Below, piece by piece: positions 7,695 to 15,907 of a stretch of DNA of 27,826 bases. Position numbers and translations under genes: made by a program. Origin of the DNA: UBA4735 sp036569845 (GTDB lineage: Bacteria > Chloroflexota > Limnocylindria > P2-11E); NCBI GenBank assembly GCA_036569845.1, contig DATCPY010000030.1, forward strand, positions 1 to 27,826. Direction: 5' to 3'. The notes beneath the pieces were generated by a model, which was not told the origin of the DNA, did no database searches, and saw only the letters and a list, made by a program, of their open reading frames with translations. The stretch's first letter is position 1, and each line of letters begins with the position of its first letter.

Positions 7695-8710
7695 CGTCGA
7701 TGCGGGGAGTCATCGGCCAGCACGCGATCCTCGACCGGTTGGGCGCGCGCGCGTCGCAGGGCGACGTCGCGCACGCGTACGGCCTCTTCGGGCCGCGCTC
7801 GATCGGCAAGCGCACCGTCGCGATCCGGCTGGCCCAGACCCTCAACTGCCTCGACGCAGCGCGCCCGTCGGGCGGCTGCGGCGTGTGTCTGAATTGCGTG
7901 AAGATCGAGCGCGCCATCCATCCGGACGTGCGCCTCCTCGAGCGCGACCCGGCAAAGACGAAGATCGAGATCGACGTCGTCCGCGACATGCAGCAGGACC
8001 TCGCGCTCCGGCCGCTCGAAGGCCGCACCCGGATCGTGATCATCGACGATGCCGCCGAGCTCAGCGACGTGGCGCAGGACGCGCTCCTCAAGACGCTCGA
8101 GGAGCCGCCGAAGCACGCCGTGCTGTTCCTCATCACCCTCGCGCCCGAATCGCTGTTCGAGACGATCCGCTCGCGGCTCCAGCCACTGCTCTTCCGATCG
8201 GTCGCATCGAGCGAGATCGCCGCAGGCCTGCGTGCCCGCGGGGTCAAGGACGCCGATGCGTTCGCCGCAGCCGCAGCGGGCCACCCAGGGATGGCGATCC
8301 GGCTGGCGTCGGACGAGGATGGCGAGCGGACGATGCGGCGCGCGATGGAGAAGGAATTCTTCGACCTCGTCGGCAGCAAGCTCACCGATCGTTTCGAGTG
8401 GGCCGTGAAGCTCGCCGATGAGAGCGACCCCCGCAAGCGCTCGGAGGCGATCGAACGGCGCTTCGATCACTGGATCGAGCTCCTGCGGGACGCCGCGGTG
8501 ACCGCGCGCGGCCTCGAGGGCGCGCCGCTCCGTCCCGATCGGGCGAAGGAGACCGGGCGCATGGCCGCGAAGACCGACGCCCGTGATCTCGTCGATGCAG
8601 GCCTCCTCGTCCAGAAGCTGCGGCGCGATCTGTTCTGGTACGCGAACGCGCGGGCGATGCTCGAGATCCTGGCTCTCAAGCTCCCGTACGTGGAAGGCGT
8701 GGCCGGATGA
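7691..8710 (+). CDS. holB: DNA polymerase III subunit delta' (clamp loader)
   Basis: The 339-aa protein is part of the clamp-loader complex that places the beta clamp on primed DNA. The N-terminus reads MRGVIGQHAILDRL after three extra residues. A P-loop-like GPRSIGKR is at 34-41. The zinc-module cysteines are Cys53, Cys63, Cys66 and Cys69 (CGVCLNC). DALLKTLEEPPKHAVLFLIT follows at about 130-150, and the sensor-type segment RSRLQPLLF lies downstream. An alternative ATG at 7700 lies seven bases after TAGCAT and could be a leaderless start. The stop overlaps ricT as ATGA, and holB-ricT is a conserved pair in Bacillus. Confidence 0.93.
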   Translation: MTSMRGVIGQHAILDRLGARASQGDVAHAYGLFGPRSIGKRTVAIRLAQTLNCLDAARPSGGCGVCLNCVKIERAIHPDVRLLERDPAKTKIEIDVVRDMQQDLALRPLEGRTRIVIIDDAAELSDVAQDALLKTLEEPPKHAVLFLITLAPESLFETIRSRLQPLLFRSVASSEIAAGLRARGVKDADAFAAAAAGHPGMAIRLASDEDGERTMRRAMEKEFFDLVGSKLTDRFEWAVKLADESDPRKRSEAIERRFDHWIELLRDAAVTARGLEGAPLRPDRAKETGRMAAKTDARDLVDAGLLVQKLRRDLFWYANARAMLEILALKLPYVEGVAG

Positions 8711-9711
8711 GCCGCACCGTCGTCGGCGCCCGCTTCCAGACGGCCGGCCGGATGTACTTCTTCGAGCCGGGCCCGGTAGACGATCTCGCGATGAACGAAT
8801 GGGTCATCGTGCAAACCGAGCTCGGCCAGGACGCCGCTCGCGTACAGATCCTGCCGACGGATTCGCCGCTCGTGCAGGTGGACCCGCCGCTCGGGACGGT
8901 CGTCCGCAAGGCCACGGCAACGGACAAGTTCGAGCTCGCGAAGCACAAGCGCCGCGAGGCCGAGTCGATGCAGTCCGCGGCCGAGACCGCGCGGCGCCTC
9001 GGGCTCGCCGTCCACGTACTCGGGACCGACTGGCAATTCGACGGCGGGAACGTGGTCGTCTTTTACTCGACCGAGGCCACGACCATCGACCTGTCGCCGT
9101 TCAGCGCGGATCTCGCCGCGCAGTTCGGCACCCGCGTCGAGCTGCGCCGGCTCGGCGCACGCGACGAGACGAAGGTGATGACCGGCGTCGGCACCTGCGG
9201 CCTCGAGCTCTGCTGCTCGTCATGGCTCGACAAGTTCTCGAACATCTCGATCCGCATGGCGAAGGAGCAGGACCTGCCGCTCAATCAGAGCAAGCTCACC
9301 GGCGTGTGCGGTCGCCTGAAGTGCTGCCTCATCTACGAGCTCGAGACCTACCAAGAGGTCAAGGGCAAGCTCCCCAAGCTCGGCGACACCTTTCACATCC
9401 CCTCGTGCGTCGGCGGGTCGTGCGGCACCGGCGGATGCGCGCAGGTGCAGGGCGTGTCGATGACCAAAGAGGCCATCGTCGTCGGCATGGCCGACGGCAG
9501 CCACACCACGCTCACCGCCGAGGAGCTCGGCGTGACGTTCGATCCGGTGCCCGCGCACACGAAGGGCGTCGGCTCGTACGGTTCCGATGAGGTCCCGCGC
9601 CAGGAGCGTCCGACGCCCGTCCCGGCGCCAGGTCAAGTTGGTCAGGGACCGCGCCGCCGCCGGCGCCGCGGCGGACGCCGTCGCGGTGGACGCCCCGAGG
9701 GTCCGAGCTAG
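8707..9711 (+). CDS. ricT: PSP1-domain protein RicT (YaaT)
   Basis: The 334-aa protein carries the PSP1 C-terminal domain. In Bacillus, RicT forms the Y-complex, which binds iron-sulfur clusters and guides RNase Y-dependent mRNA maturation. Conserved cysteine motifs are present: CGLELCC at about 164-170 and CGRLKCC at about 203-209, with SIRMAKEQDLPLN between them. Two oddities stand out. Three extra cysteines lie soon after (SCVGGSCGTGGC, about 234-245). The C-terminal 25 residues are an Arg/Gly-rich tail that may bind RNA. The stop codon TAG is part of a CTAG shared with the convergent prenyl synthase gene. Confidence 0.92.
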   Translation: MSRTVVGARFQTAGRMYFFEPGPVDDLAMNEWVIVQTELGQDAARVQILPTDSPLVQVDPPLGTVVRKATATDKFELAKHKRREAESMQSAAETARRLGLAVHVLGTDWQFDGGNVVVFYSTEATTIDLSPFSADLAAQFGTRVELRRLGARDETKVMTGVGTCGLELCCSSWLDKFSNISIRMAKEQDLPLNQSKLTGVCGRLKCCLIYELETYQEVKGKLPKLGDTFHIPSCVGGSCGTGGCAQVQGVSMTKEAIVVGMADGSHTTLTAEELGVTFDPVPAHTKGVGSYGSDEVPRQERPTPVPAPGQVGQGPRRRRRRGGRRRGGRPEGPS

Positions 9712-10685
9712 CGGACCCGGCCCACCACGAAGTCGGCGATCTCGCGCAGCGCGTCGCGCTCGGGCCGATCCGGCAATGCACCTAACGCCGCGACCGCATC
9801 GTCGTGGAACGACAACGCTTTGGCCCGCGCGCGTTCCACGCCACCCGACTCGCGGATGATCCGCAACAGGTCACGCAGCTCGCCTGGGCTCTTGCCGGGC
9901 GCGACGATGCGCGCGGCGAGCGTGCGGTCACCGGAATCGTCGACCGCGTAGATCATCGGCAGCGTCGGCATCCCTTCGGCGAGGTCGCGACCAACGGTCT
10001 TGCCGAAGTCGGTCTCATCGCCCGCCACATCGAGCACATCGTCGGTGATCTGGAACGCGAGCCCGAGGCTCGTGCCGTACGCGCCGAGGGCAGCCACGTG
10101 CTCCGGCTCGGCGTCCGCGAGAAGGGCGGCGCCCTGACAGCACGCGGCGTAGAGCGATGCGGTCTTGAGCTCGATGCGCTCCATATACCGTGCTTCACTT
10201 GGCAGCGCGCGCGTCGCCGTGACCTCGTTGAGCTCGCCGTCGCACAGCGCGAACACGGTCTGCGCGACGATGGCGATGACCTCGGGTTTCGGCAGCACTG
10301 CCGCGAGCGCGTAGGCCTTCGCGAACAGGTAGTCGCCGACGATGAGCGCGACGTCGTCATCCCACGTCGCGTTCACGGTCGCCACGTTCCGCCGCAGCTC
10401 GGCCTTGTCGACGATGTCGTCGTGCACGAGCGACGCGGTGTGCACCAGCTCGAGCGACTGCGCGAGATTGAGCACCACCTCGTGGTCATGAGATGGCCCG
10501 AAGCGCGCGGAGAGGAATACGAGCGTCGGCCGCAATAGCTTGCCCGGCGAGCCGAAGAGATGCTGCACCGCGGCCGCGAACGTCGGATGACCGCCGTTGC
10601 CGACCTCGAGCAGCCGCTGCTGCAGCTCGCGCAGCTCGGCGTCGACGGGCGCGTAGAAGGAACGCTCCGCTCCCCTCGTGACCAC
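9708..10685 (-). CDS. Long-chain trans-polyprenyl diphosphate synthase
   Basis: The 325-aa protein condenses isopentenyl diphosphate onto allylic diphosphates. The first aspartate-rich motif DDIVD is at 89-93 (in LVHDDIVDKAELRR) and the second DDVLD at 214-218. GKLLRP near 49-53 and the KTASL segment near 173 are also typical. The residues four and five places before the first motif are Ser and Ala. Small residues there favour long products, such as an octaprenyl or nonaprenyl chain for menaquinone, but the exact length cannot be read. The GTG at 10685 has its own TAGACT six bases upstream. The gene follows the penicillin-binding protein gene after 20 bp. Confidence 0.93.
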   Translation of the reverse strand: MVTRGAERSFYAPVDAELRELQQRLLEVGNGGHPTFAAAVQHLFGSPGKLLRPTLVFLSARFGPSHDHEVVLNLAQSLELVHTASLVHDDIVDKAELRRNVATVNATWDDDVALIVGDYLFAKAYALAAVLPKPEVIAIVAQTVFALCDGELNEVTATRALPSEARYMERIELKTASLYAACCQGAALLADAEPEHVAALGAYGTSLGLAFQITDDVLDVAGDETDFGKTVGRDLAEGMPTLPMIYAVDDSGDRTLAARIVAPGKSPGELRDLLRIIRESGGVERARAKALSFHDDAVAALGALPDRPERDALREIADFVVGRVR

Positions 10686-10691
10686 GCGCGA

Positions 10692-10697
10692 AGTCTA
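10692..10697 (-). promoter_or_regulatory. Candidate -10 element (TAGACT) for the prenyl synthase
   Basis: TAGACT on the minus strand lies six bases before the GTG at 10685, in the 20-bp gap after the penicillin-binding protein stop. This fits a leaderless transcript for the prenyl synthase separate from read-through. Confidence 0.45.
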
Positions 10698-10705
10698 GGT
10701 TCGGT

Positions 10706-13114
10706 CTAGGGCTTCTTCGTAGGCGGCGGAGGCGTGATGATCTTGGGCGGCGTGGGCCCGGGCGGCTGGGTCTGACCGGGCGGCTGGGTGTGACCGGGCG
10801 GCGGCGGCGGCGTCGGTGAGGGACCGCCAGACGACCCCGGCGAGGCGCTCGGCTTCGTCGCGCCGTAGCCGCAGATGTTCCAGTTGAACCGGCCGTAGTT
10901 GTACGCGCCGCCGTTCGCCGCGCCGGCCCACTTCGCGATGTCGGGTGCCCAGTCCGCGAACGGGATGGTGATCTTGTAGCAGCCACCGGACAGGTACACG
11001 TCACGGTCGTCACTGGTCGGCTCGGTGCCCTGCACGTACGACTCCGTCCAGCGGAAGTTCGACGGGCAGTTCGGACCGGGCAGCTTGCCCGAGCCGTTGC
11101 CGCCGGTGAGGGCCGGATTCACGCAGACGACCCTGTCGACGATGCCTGCGGGCCGCTTGAAGTCGTCCGGCGGCAGGCCCCCGGTGACGATCTTCATGTA
11201 GTCGCGCCACAGGATGCCCGGGCCGAGCGCCGAGCTGATGCCGTTCATCTCCGAGTTGTCGGAGTTGCCCATCCAGATCGCGGTGAGGCGGGTCGGGGTG
11301 TAGCCGATCGCGAGCACGTCCTGCAAGTTGTCGGTGGTGCCGGTCTTGAGGGCGGCGGGACGACCGATGGACGTGAACGGACCGAACACGAACGAGCCGT
11401 GCACCGGGTCGGTGTTGTCCTTGAGGATGTTCGTCATGACCCAGGCGTACCGCTCGTCGATCACCTGTTTGGGCTCGGGTGCGTTCGTGTAGTCCTTCAC
11501 GATGTTGCCGCTGCTGTCGACGATCTTCGAGATGAACGTCGGCTCGATCCGGCGGCCGTAGTTCGCGACCACCTGGTACGCGCTCGCCATGTCGATGAGC
11601 CGCATCTCCCCGGCGCCGATGCCGAAGCTGATGCCGAGGCGCGACTGATCGAATTCACGGGTGATGCCGAGCTGATGGATCGTGTCGATGATCGCGCTGA
11701 CCCCGACCGTGCGCGCGACGTTCAGCGCAGGCAGGTTCAGCGATTCGCGCAGCGCCTGGCGCATCGTCGTCGGGCCGTGCTGCTCCTTCGTCGCGTCCTT
11801 CGGGTGATAGGTGGTGGTGCTGCCGTCCGCCAGGTTGAACTCGATGTCGTTCAGCACCGTCGACGCGGTCATGCCGCCTTTGAGCATTCCCGTCAGGTAC
11901 GTGAACAGCTTGAACGTCGATCCCGGCTGGCGGAGGGCGATGCCGGCGACGTCGTAGTCGCCCTGCACCCTCGGCGAGTGGTCGTAGTAGTCCTTGCTCC
12001 CGACGTACGCGAGGATCTCGCCGGTCGTCGGGTCCATCGTGATCAACGCGGCGTTGTTCACGTTCGCGAACTTCAGCCCGTCGACGTGGTCCTTGACCTC
12101 TTTCTCGGCGAGCTGCTGCATGTTGTAGTCGAGCGTCGTGTACACGCGGTAGCCGCCGCGGTACGCGGCCTTCTCACCGAGGAGGTTGATGAGCTGCTCG
12201 CGCGCGCGGAAGGTGAAGTGCGGCGCGTACAGCGAGGTCTGGGCCGGCGTCACCTTGATCGGCTCGACCTTGGCCACGTCCGCCTGGGCCTGGGTCACGT
12301 AGCCGTACTCGACCATCGCGTCCAGAACGAGCGCGCGGCGCGCGTTCGCCGCGGCCGGGTTCTGCACCGGGTCGTACTCAGAGGGCGCCTGCGGCAGGCC
12401 GGCGAGCAGGGCCATCTGCCCGAGGGTGAGCTGGTTGAGGTCCGCGACGCCGAAATACGTCTTTGCCGCGGCCTTGAGCCCGTACGACTGGTTGCCGTAG
12501 AAGATCTGCGAGAGGTACATCTCGAGGATCTGCTGCTTGGTGAAGGTCCGGGTCGCCTCGATGGCGAGGATCGCCTCCTTGATCTTGCGGGTGATGGTGG
12601 GCTCGTCGCCGAGCAGCCTGGTCTTGATGAGCTGCTGCGTGATCGTCGAGCCACCCTGGGCGATGCCGCCACTCGCGACGTTCGCCTGGAACGCGCGGAT
12701 GATGCCGCTCGGGTCGATGCCCGGGTTCGACCAGAAGCTGTGGTCCTCGATGGCGATCGTCGCGTCCTGCATCAGCACCGGGACCTCGTTCAGCTTGACG
12801 AGCTCGCGGCGCTGGTCCTCGAGCGTGTACAGGAGATGTTCGCCGGTGCGGTCGTAGATGTAGGTGGACAGCGGGATCGGCACCGTCGCGAGATCGTGCG
12901 CCGCGGGCAGATCCGCCGCGAAGTAGCCAAAGAAGGCCGCCGCGGCGGTCCCGGCGAAGATGCCGAAGGTGATGAGGATGGCCGTGAGCACGCCCGCGGT
13001 CGCGCCGAGCTTGCCGGCAGCCCCTGGGCGGCGGGACATGCGCCCACCGCGTAGATGGGGCATCCGATACGCGCGATAGGCCCGACCGAACGTGGGCCCA
13101 CTCTTTGGGGGCAT
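10706..13114 (-). CDS. Class A penicillin-binding protein (transglycosylase/transpeptidase)
   Basis: The 802-aa bifunctional enzyme polymerises and cross-links peptidoglycan outside the membrane. A basic cytosolic N-terminus precedes one membrane helix at about 37-67. The GT51 domain shows catalytic Glu123-Asp124 in EDHSFWSNPG, where the usual His of EDxxFxxHxG is Asn130, and GGSTITQQL at 154-162. The transpeptidase has S399-TFK (nucleophile Ser399), SLN at 458-460 and KTGT at 590-593. The last 60 or so residues are a Ser/Pro/Gln-rich tail ending in Lys-Pro. Possible starts are the ATG at 13114, 13063 or 13039; none has a clear ribosome site. All catalytic motifs are intact. Confidence 0.95.
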   Translation of the reverse strand: MPPKSGPTFGRAYRAYRMPHLRGGRMSRRPGAAGKLGATAGVLTAILITFGIFAGTAAAAFFGYFAADLPAAHDLATVPIPLSTYIYDRTGEHLLYTLEDQRRELVKLNEVPVLMQDATIAIEDHSFWSNPGIDPSGIIRAFQANVASGGIAQGGSTITQQLIKTRLLGDEPTITRKIKEAILAIEATRTFTKQQILEMYLSQIFYGNQSYGLKAAAKTYFGVADLNQLTLGQMALLAGLPQAPSEYDPVQNPAAANARRALVLDAMVEYGYVTQAQADVAKVEPIKVTPAQTSLYAPHFTFRAREQLINLLGEKAAYRGGYRVYTTLDYNMQQLAEKEVKDHVDGLKFANVNNAALITMDPTTGEILAYVGSKDYYDHSPRVQGDYDVAGIALRQPGSTFKLFTYLTGMLKGGMTASTVLNDIEFNLADGSTTTYHPKDATKEQHGPTTMRQALRESLNLPALNVARTVGVSAIIDTIHQLGITREFDQSRLGISFGIGAGEMRLIDMASAYQVVANYGRRIEPTFISKIVDSSGNIVKDYTNAPEPKQVIDERYAWVMTNILKDNTDPVHGSFVFGPFTSIGRPAALKTGTTDNLQDVLAIGYTPTRLTAIWMGNSDNSEMNGISSALGPGILWRDYMKIVTGGLPPDDFKRPAGIVDRVVCVNPALTGGNGSGKLPGPNCPSNFRWTESYVQGTEPTSDDRDVYLSGGCYKITIPFADWAPDIAKWAGAANGGAYNYGRFNWNICGYGATKPSASPGSSGGPSPTPPPPPGHTQPPGQTQPPGPTPPKIITPPPPTKKP

Positions 13115-13150
13115 CGGCGGTGCCGGTGCACGGAGCGTGCCGAGGCTCTC

Positions 13151-13594
13151 CTAGGTGCGCACTAACCAGCCGAACAGCCAAGCGATGAGGCGGCGCAGCC
13201 CTGATCGCTGCGGTTTGGCGAGGTCCGCCCGGAGGCGTCGCTGCGCTTCTCGCGCGTCGCCCTCCCAGCTCTCGACGATCGCACGGTCTTCGTCTTTCAG
13301 TGAATTGGCAGGCCCCCGGCGCTCCATGGCCGACTCGGCCTCGGGCATCCGCGCGTACACATCGGCGGCGAACGCGTGCGCGGCCGGAAGCTCGCGCGCG
13401 ATCGCATCGCCGTGCCGGCTCCAGAGCCCGTTCTCGAGCACGAACGCCTGCTTCGTTTGATCGAACATGCTCGTCAGCTCGAGGTTCGCCGCCAGCTCGC
13501 GGTCGATCGCAGCCACGGCGCGGTCGAGCCGGGCCTGCGTTTCGGATGAGCGTCCCACGCCCGAATCGTACGTGTATACGCGCAGTGCGTCCAT
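13151..13594 (-). CDS. Unknown helical protein divergent from an AAA ATPase
   Basis: I do not recognise this 147-aa protein. It is rich in Ala, Arg and Glu and looks almost entirely helical. Residues about 18-40 (TQARLDRAVAAIDRELAANL) and 110-125 could form coiled coils. The last 15 residues (LRRLIAWLFGWLVRT) are hydrophobic with tryptophans and flanking arginines, like an amphipathic membrane anchor. It diverges from the ATPase gene across only 16 bp, and its own first codons contain one of the GTATAC repeats. That position suggests shared control and perhaps joint function with the ATPase, but this is inference. Confidence 0.65.
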   Translation of the reverse strand: MDALRVYTYDSGVGRSSETQARLDRAVAAIDRELAANLELTSMFDQTKQAFVLENGLWSRHGDAIARELPAAHAFAADVYARMPEAESAMERRGPANSLKDEDRAIVESWEGDAREAQRRLRADLAKPQRSGLRRLIAWLFGWLVRT

Positions 13595-13614
13595 TGTATA
13601 CGTTCGTTGTATGC
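13573..13614. repeat. TGTATAC repeat cluster between divergent genes
   Basis: TGTATACG occurs at 13573-13580 and 13595-13602, with the core palindrome GTATAC 22 bp apart, about two helical turns. A near copy, TGTATGC, is at 13608-13614. The cluster spans both start codons. It could be an operator for a dimeric repressor or overlapping -10 elements in the two directions. Confidence 0.45.
13599..13604 (+). promoter_or_regulatory. Candidate -10 element (TACGTT) for the AAA ATPase
   Basis: TACGTT is followed by six bases and the ATG at 13611, the same geometry as at the other leaderless candidates. It overlaps the second GTATAC repeat, so a repressor bound there would block it. Confidence 0.4.
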
Positions 13615-14816
13615 TTACGATTCTGATGCCCCGTCCGTTCGCGAAGGCTCCCCTCCCCGCGGCGTACTTCCCGCTCGGCGGGCCCGTACCCGCGGCGGAT
13701 CTCGTTGGCCGCGAGAGCTACATCCGTCGCGCGACAGCGCGGCTGACCGACGGTAACCACATCCTCATCGCCGGGCCGCGGCGCATCGGGAAGACCTCGG
13801 TCATGCTCGAGATCCTCCGGCGGCTACGGCGGAAGGGTCTCTACACCGCGTACATCGACTGCATGGGCGCGACCGACATCCGCGGGCTCGGCGAGCGGCT
13901 CGCCGACGCGATCCTCGAGAACGTGTCGGGGGCGGAACGGAGCTTCGAGCACGCGAAGGCTGTCGCCGCCGGCATGCGGCCGACGGTCAAGGTCCGCTAC
14001 GAGCATCTCGAGCTCGCCCTCGAGCTCGCGCGCGAGAAGAACGCGAGCCGGTTCTTCGACGGCGCCCTCGACCTCCCGCGGGCGCTCGCGGCGAAGACGG
14101 GAAAGCGCGTCGTCGTGGCCTTCGACGAGTTCCAGGCCGCGGGGCAGCTCGGTCCGCGGGTCTTCGACCTCATGCGCACGCGCTTCCAGGCGCAGCGCGC
14201 GGTGTCGTACGCGTTCCTCGGATCGGAGGAGGGCATCCTCGAGCAGCTGTTCAGCGGGAAGGGCCGCGCGTTCTACCGCTTCGCGCTTCCCCTCGACCTC
14301 GCCGACGCCGCCGGGCACCGGTTCGGCATCGACCCAGACGACTGGCTGTCGTACATCGCGGAGAAGCTGAGCGAGCGGAAGCTCGCGATCACCGATGCCG
14401 ATGTCGACCGCATCCTCGATGCGACCGGTGGCCACCCGCAGGACACGATGCAGGTCTGCGCGGCGCTCTACTACCTGATGCGGGACGCGGGGCTCCGCGT
14501 GGTGAGCGCGGAGGCGATCGGCGTCGCGATCGAGCAGGCGCTGCGCGAGCTCGAGCGGCCATTCGCGCTGCATTGGGCCGATCTCGCGAAGGGCAAGTAT
14601 CTGCAGCAGGTCGCGAAACGGATCGCCCACGGCGCGGTGCTCTACGCGAGCGACGGGGCTGGGGCCGTACCGCGCGCCGAGGTGCTGCGCGCGCTCTCCG
14701 CCCTGCAGGCTCGCGGTCTCGTCGCGCATCTCGCCCGCGGGCGATACGAGTTCGTCGAGCCGCTGTTCGGCGAATACGTGCGGCGGCTGGACGAAGCTAG
14801 TCTGATGACGAAGTGA
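13611..14816 (+). CDS. Archaeal-type AAA ATPase (ATPase_2/STAND-like) with C-terminal winged helix
   Basis: The 401-aa protein has an N-terminal lead of about 30 residues. It is followed by VGRESYIRRA, the usual entry into this family, Walker A GPRRIGKTS (55-63) and Walker B VVVAFDEFQ (D172, E173). A GGHPQDTMQVC sensor-2-like helix lies near residue 285. A winged-helix-like region at about 350-395 (VLRALSALQARGLVAH, then RYEFVEPLFGEYVRR) closes it. The family is common in archaea and scattered in bacteria, and is often linked to mobile or stress-related genes. The ATG at 13611 is chosen for the TACGTT-N6-ATG match; ATG 13626 is an alternative. It overlaps the next small gene. Confidence 0.85.
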   Translation: MLTILMPRPFAKAPLPAAYFPLGGPVPAADLVGRESYIRRATARLTDGNHILIAGPRRIGKTSVMLEILRRLRRKGLYTAYIDCMGATDIRGLGERLADAILENVSGAERSFEHAKAVAAGMRPTVKVRYEHLELALELAREKNASRFFDGALDLPRALAAKTGKRVVVAFDEFQAAGQLGPRVFDLMRTRFQAQRAVSYAFLGSEEGILEQLFSGKGRAFYRFALPLDLADAAGHRFGIDPDDWLSYIAEKLSERKLAITDADVDRILDATGGHPQDTMQVCAALYYLMRDAGLRVVSAEAIGVAIEQALRELERPFALHWADLAKGKYLQQVAKRIAHGAVLYASDGAGAVPRAEVLRALSALQARGLVAHLARGRYEFVEPLFGEYVRRLDEASLMTK

Positions 14817-15007
14817 TGAGCCCGACCCTCGAGCTCCGCCCCGGCGCGAAGGTGCAATATCTCGCCGCCGACAGCGGCGAGTGGCGTGAAGGCACCCTGG
14901 TCAAAGCATCGCCGAACGACGAGGAGTGGCTCGTGAAGAACCGCTTCGGGAAGTACTGGCTCGACGTGAGCCGGCTGCGCCCGGCGAACGAGCTGCAGGA
15001 GCCCTAA
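14816..15007 (+). CDS. Small SH3/Tudor-like protein
   Basis: This 63-aa protein starts at ATG 14816, whose A is the last base of the ATPase stop; a GTG three bases earlier is an alternative. It shows alternating beta-type segments (GAKVQYLA, EWREGTLVKA, EEWLVKNRFGKYWLDVSRLRP), with the 'G..V.y...W..G.v' pattern of small SH3- or Tudor-like barrels. These often bind proteins or nucleic acid. The tight overlap suggests co-translation with the ATPase and perhaps a partner role. It is followed by 22 bp and then the tRNA gene on the other strand. Confidence 0.65.
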   Translation: MSPTLELRPGAKVQYLAADSGEWREGTLVKASPNDEEWLVKNRFGKYWLDVSRLRPANELQEP

Positions 15008-15029
15008 CCGCTCGAGGCGAGCTCGCCGG

Positions 15030-15101
15030 TACCCCCGAGCGGACTCGAACCGCTGCTTCAGGCTTCGGAGGCCTGCGCTCTATCCACTGAGCTACGGGGG
15101 C
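15030..15101 (-). tRNA. tRNA-Arg (anticodon CCG)
   Basis: The 72-nt cloverleaf folds fully: acceptor GCCCCCG/CGGGGGT, D-stem GCTC/GAGC with an eight-base loop, anticodon stem CAGGC/GCCTG with loop CTCCGAA, and T-arm AGCGG/CCGCT with loop TTCGAGT. The anticodon CCG is at 15068-15066 and reads CGG. The discriminator is A; CCA is not encoded. The first acceptor pair is G-U instead of the usual G-C. The gene faces the end of the ATPase operon and diverges from tatC. Confidence 0.95.
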
Positions 15102-15141
15102 GTGGCCGGAGCGCATGACGAAATGCCCTGCTCCGATGGTG

Positions 15142-15147
15142 ATTCTA
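15142..15147 (-). promoter_or_regulatory. Candidate -10 element (TAGAAT) for tRNA-Arg
   Basis: TAGAAT on the minus strand would start transcription about 33 bases before the tRNA 5' end, a reasonable pre-tRNA leader. It overlaps the tatC -10 candidate by two bases on the other strand. No convincing -35 box is seen. Confidence 0.4.
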
Positions 15148-15151
15148 ACCT
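15146..15151 (+). promoter_or_regulatory. Candidate -10 element (TAACCT) for tatC
   Basis: TAACCT is followed by six bases (TGCGCG) and the GTG at 15158, the leaderless geometry seen elsewhere in this window. There is no Shine-Dalgarno sequence before the GTG. Confidence 0.5.
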
Positions 15152-15157
15152 TGCGCG

Positions 15158-15907
15158 GTGAGCCAGACGCCCGCGGAGCGCGACAAAGAGCTGTCCTTGA
15201 TGCAACACCTCGGCGAGCTGCGAAGCCGCCTGATGGTGGCGTCGTTCGCGGTGCTGGTCGCGACCGCGGTGGGCTTCTACTTCGCGAAGGACATCATCCT
15301 GGCGCTCGAGGTCCCCGCGCACCTCGGCAAGCCACTCCAGATCATCAGCCCGACCGAGGGCTTCACGACCTACATGCGGGTCGCCCTCTTTACGGGCATC
15401 GCGCTCGCGATGCCGGTCATCCTCTACGAGATCTACGCGTACGTCGATCCCGCGCTCCGGCCGGGCGAGCGCCGGTTCATCCTCCTGCTCGGCCCGTTCA
15501 TCCTCTCGCTGTTCGTCGGCGGCATGGCCTTCTGCTACTTCTATCTGCTGCCGAGCGCGATCAACTTCCTATTCACCTTCGGCGCTGACGTATTCGAAGC
15601 CTCGCCGCGCGCCAGCGAGTACATCTCGTTCGTCACGACGTTCATCCTCGGGGTCGGCTTGGTGGCCGAGATGCCGGTGATCATCTTCGCGCTCACGCGG
15701 ATCGGGCTGGTCTCCCGGAGCTGGCTCGCGAAGCGGCGCGGCTACATCCTGGTCCTCTGCTTCGTCATCGGTGCCGTGATCACGCCGACCCCGGACCCGT
15801 TCAACCAGACCCTGGTCTCGGTGCCGATGTACCTGCTGTTCGAGCTCGGCCTGCTGCTGTCACGCTTCGGCGAGCGCGGGCGGCGCGTCAGGCCCGAGCG
15901 TCCCTGA
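15158..15907 (+). CDS. tatC: Sec-independent protein translocase TatC
   Basis: The 249-aa membrane protein recognises twin-arginine signal peptides and is the core of the Tat translocase. The conserved N-terminal HLGELRSRL begins at His17, and the periplasmic-loop motif SPTEGFTTYMRV lies near residue 66. Six hydrophobic segments can be counted, at about 26-43, 74-95, 109-130, 155-178, 193-210 and 214-230. Asp and Pro residues of the family (ITPTPDPFNQ) precede the last helix. No tatA/tatB is adjacent, so the partners lie elsewhere. Its 3' end overlaps the convergent rarA gene by 20 bp. Confidence 0.95.
   Translation: MSQTPAERDKELSLMQHLGELRSRLMVASFAVLVATAVGFYFAKDIILALEVPAHLGKPLQIISPTEGFTTYMRVALFTGIALAMPVILYEIYAYVDPALRPGERRFILLLGPFILSLFVGGMAFCYFYLLPSAINFLFTFGADVFEASPRASEYISFVTTFILGVGLVAEMPVIIFALTRIGLVSRSWLAKRRGYILVLCFVIGAVITPTPDPFNQTLVSVPMYLLFELGLLLSRFGERGRRVRPERP

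Noticed and set aside
11399..13054. 551-aa open frame on the plus strand
   Set aside because: It lies antisense to the penicillin-binding protein gene, whose catalytic motifs are all intact. Its product is low-complexity with no recognisable motif.
13151..14816. Toxin-antitoxin pair reading of the divergent unknown protein and ATPase
   Set aside because: The genes are divergent instead of overlapping in tandem, and neither has a known toxin or antitoxin motif.
15030..15101. tRNA-Arg as an attachment site for an integrated element
   Set aside because: No integrase or repeated 3' end of the tRNA is visible nearby, and the low-GC island is 10 kb away.
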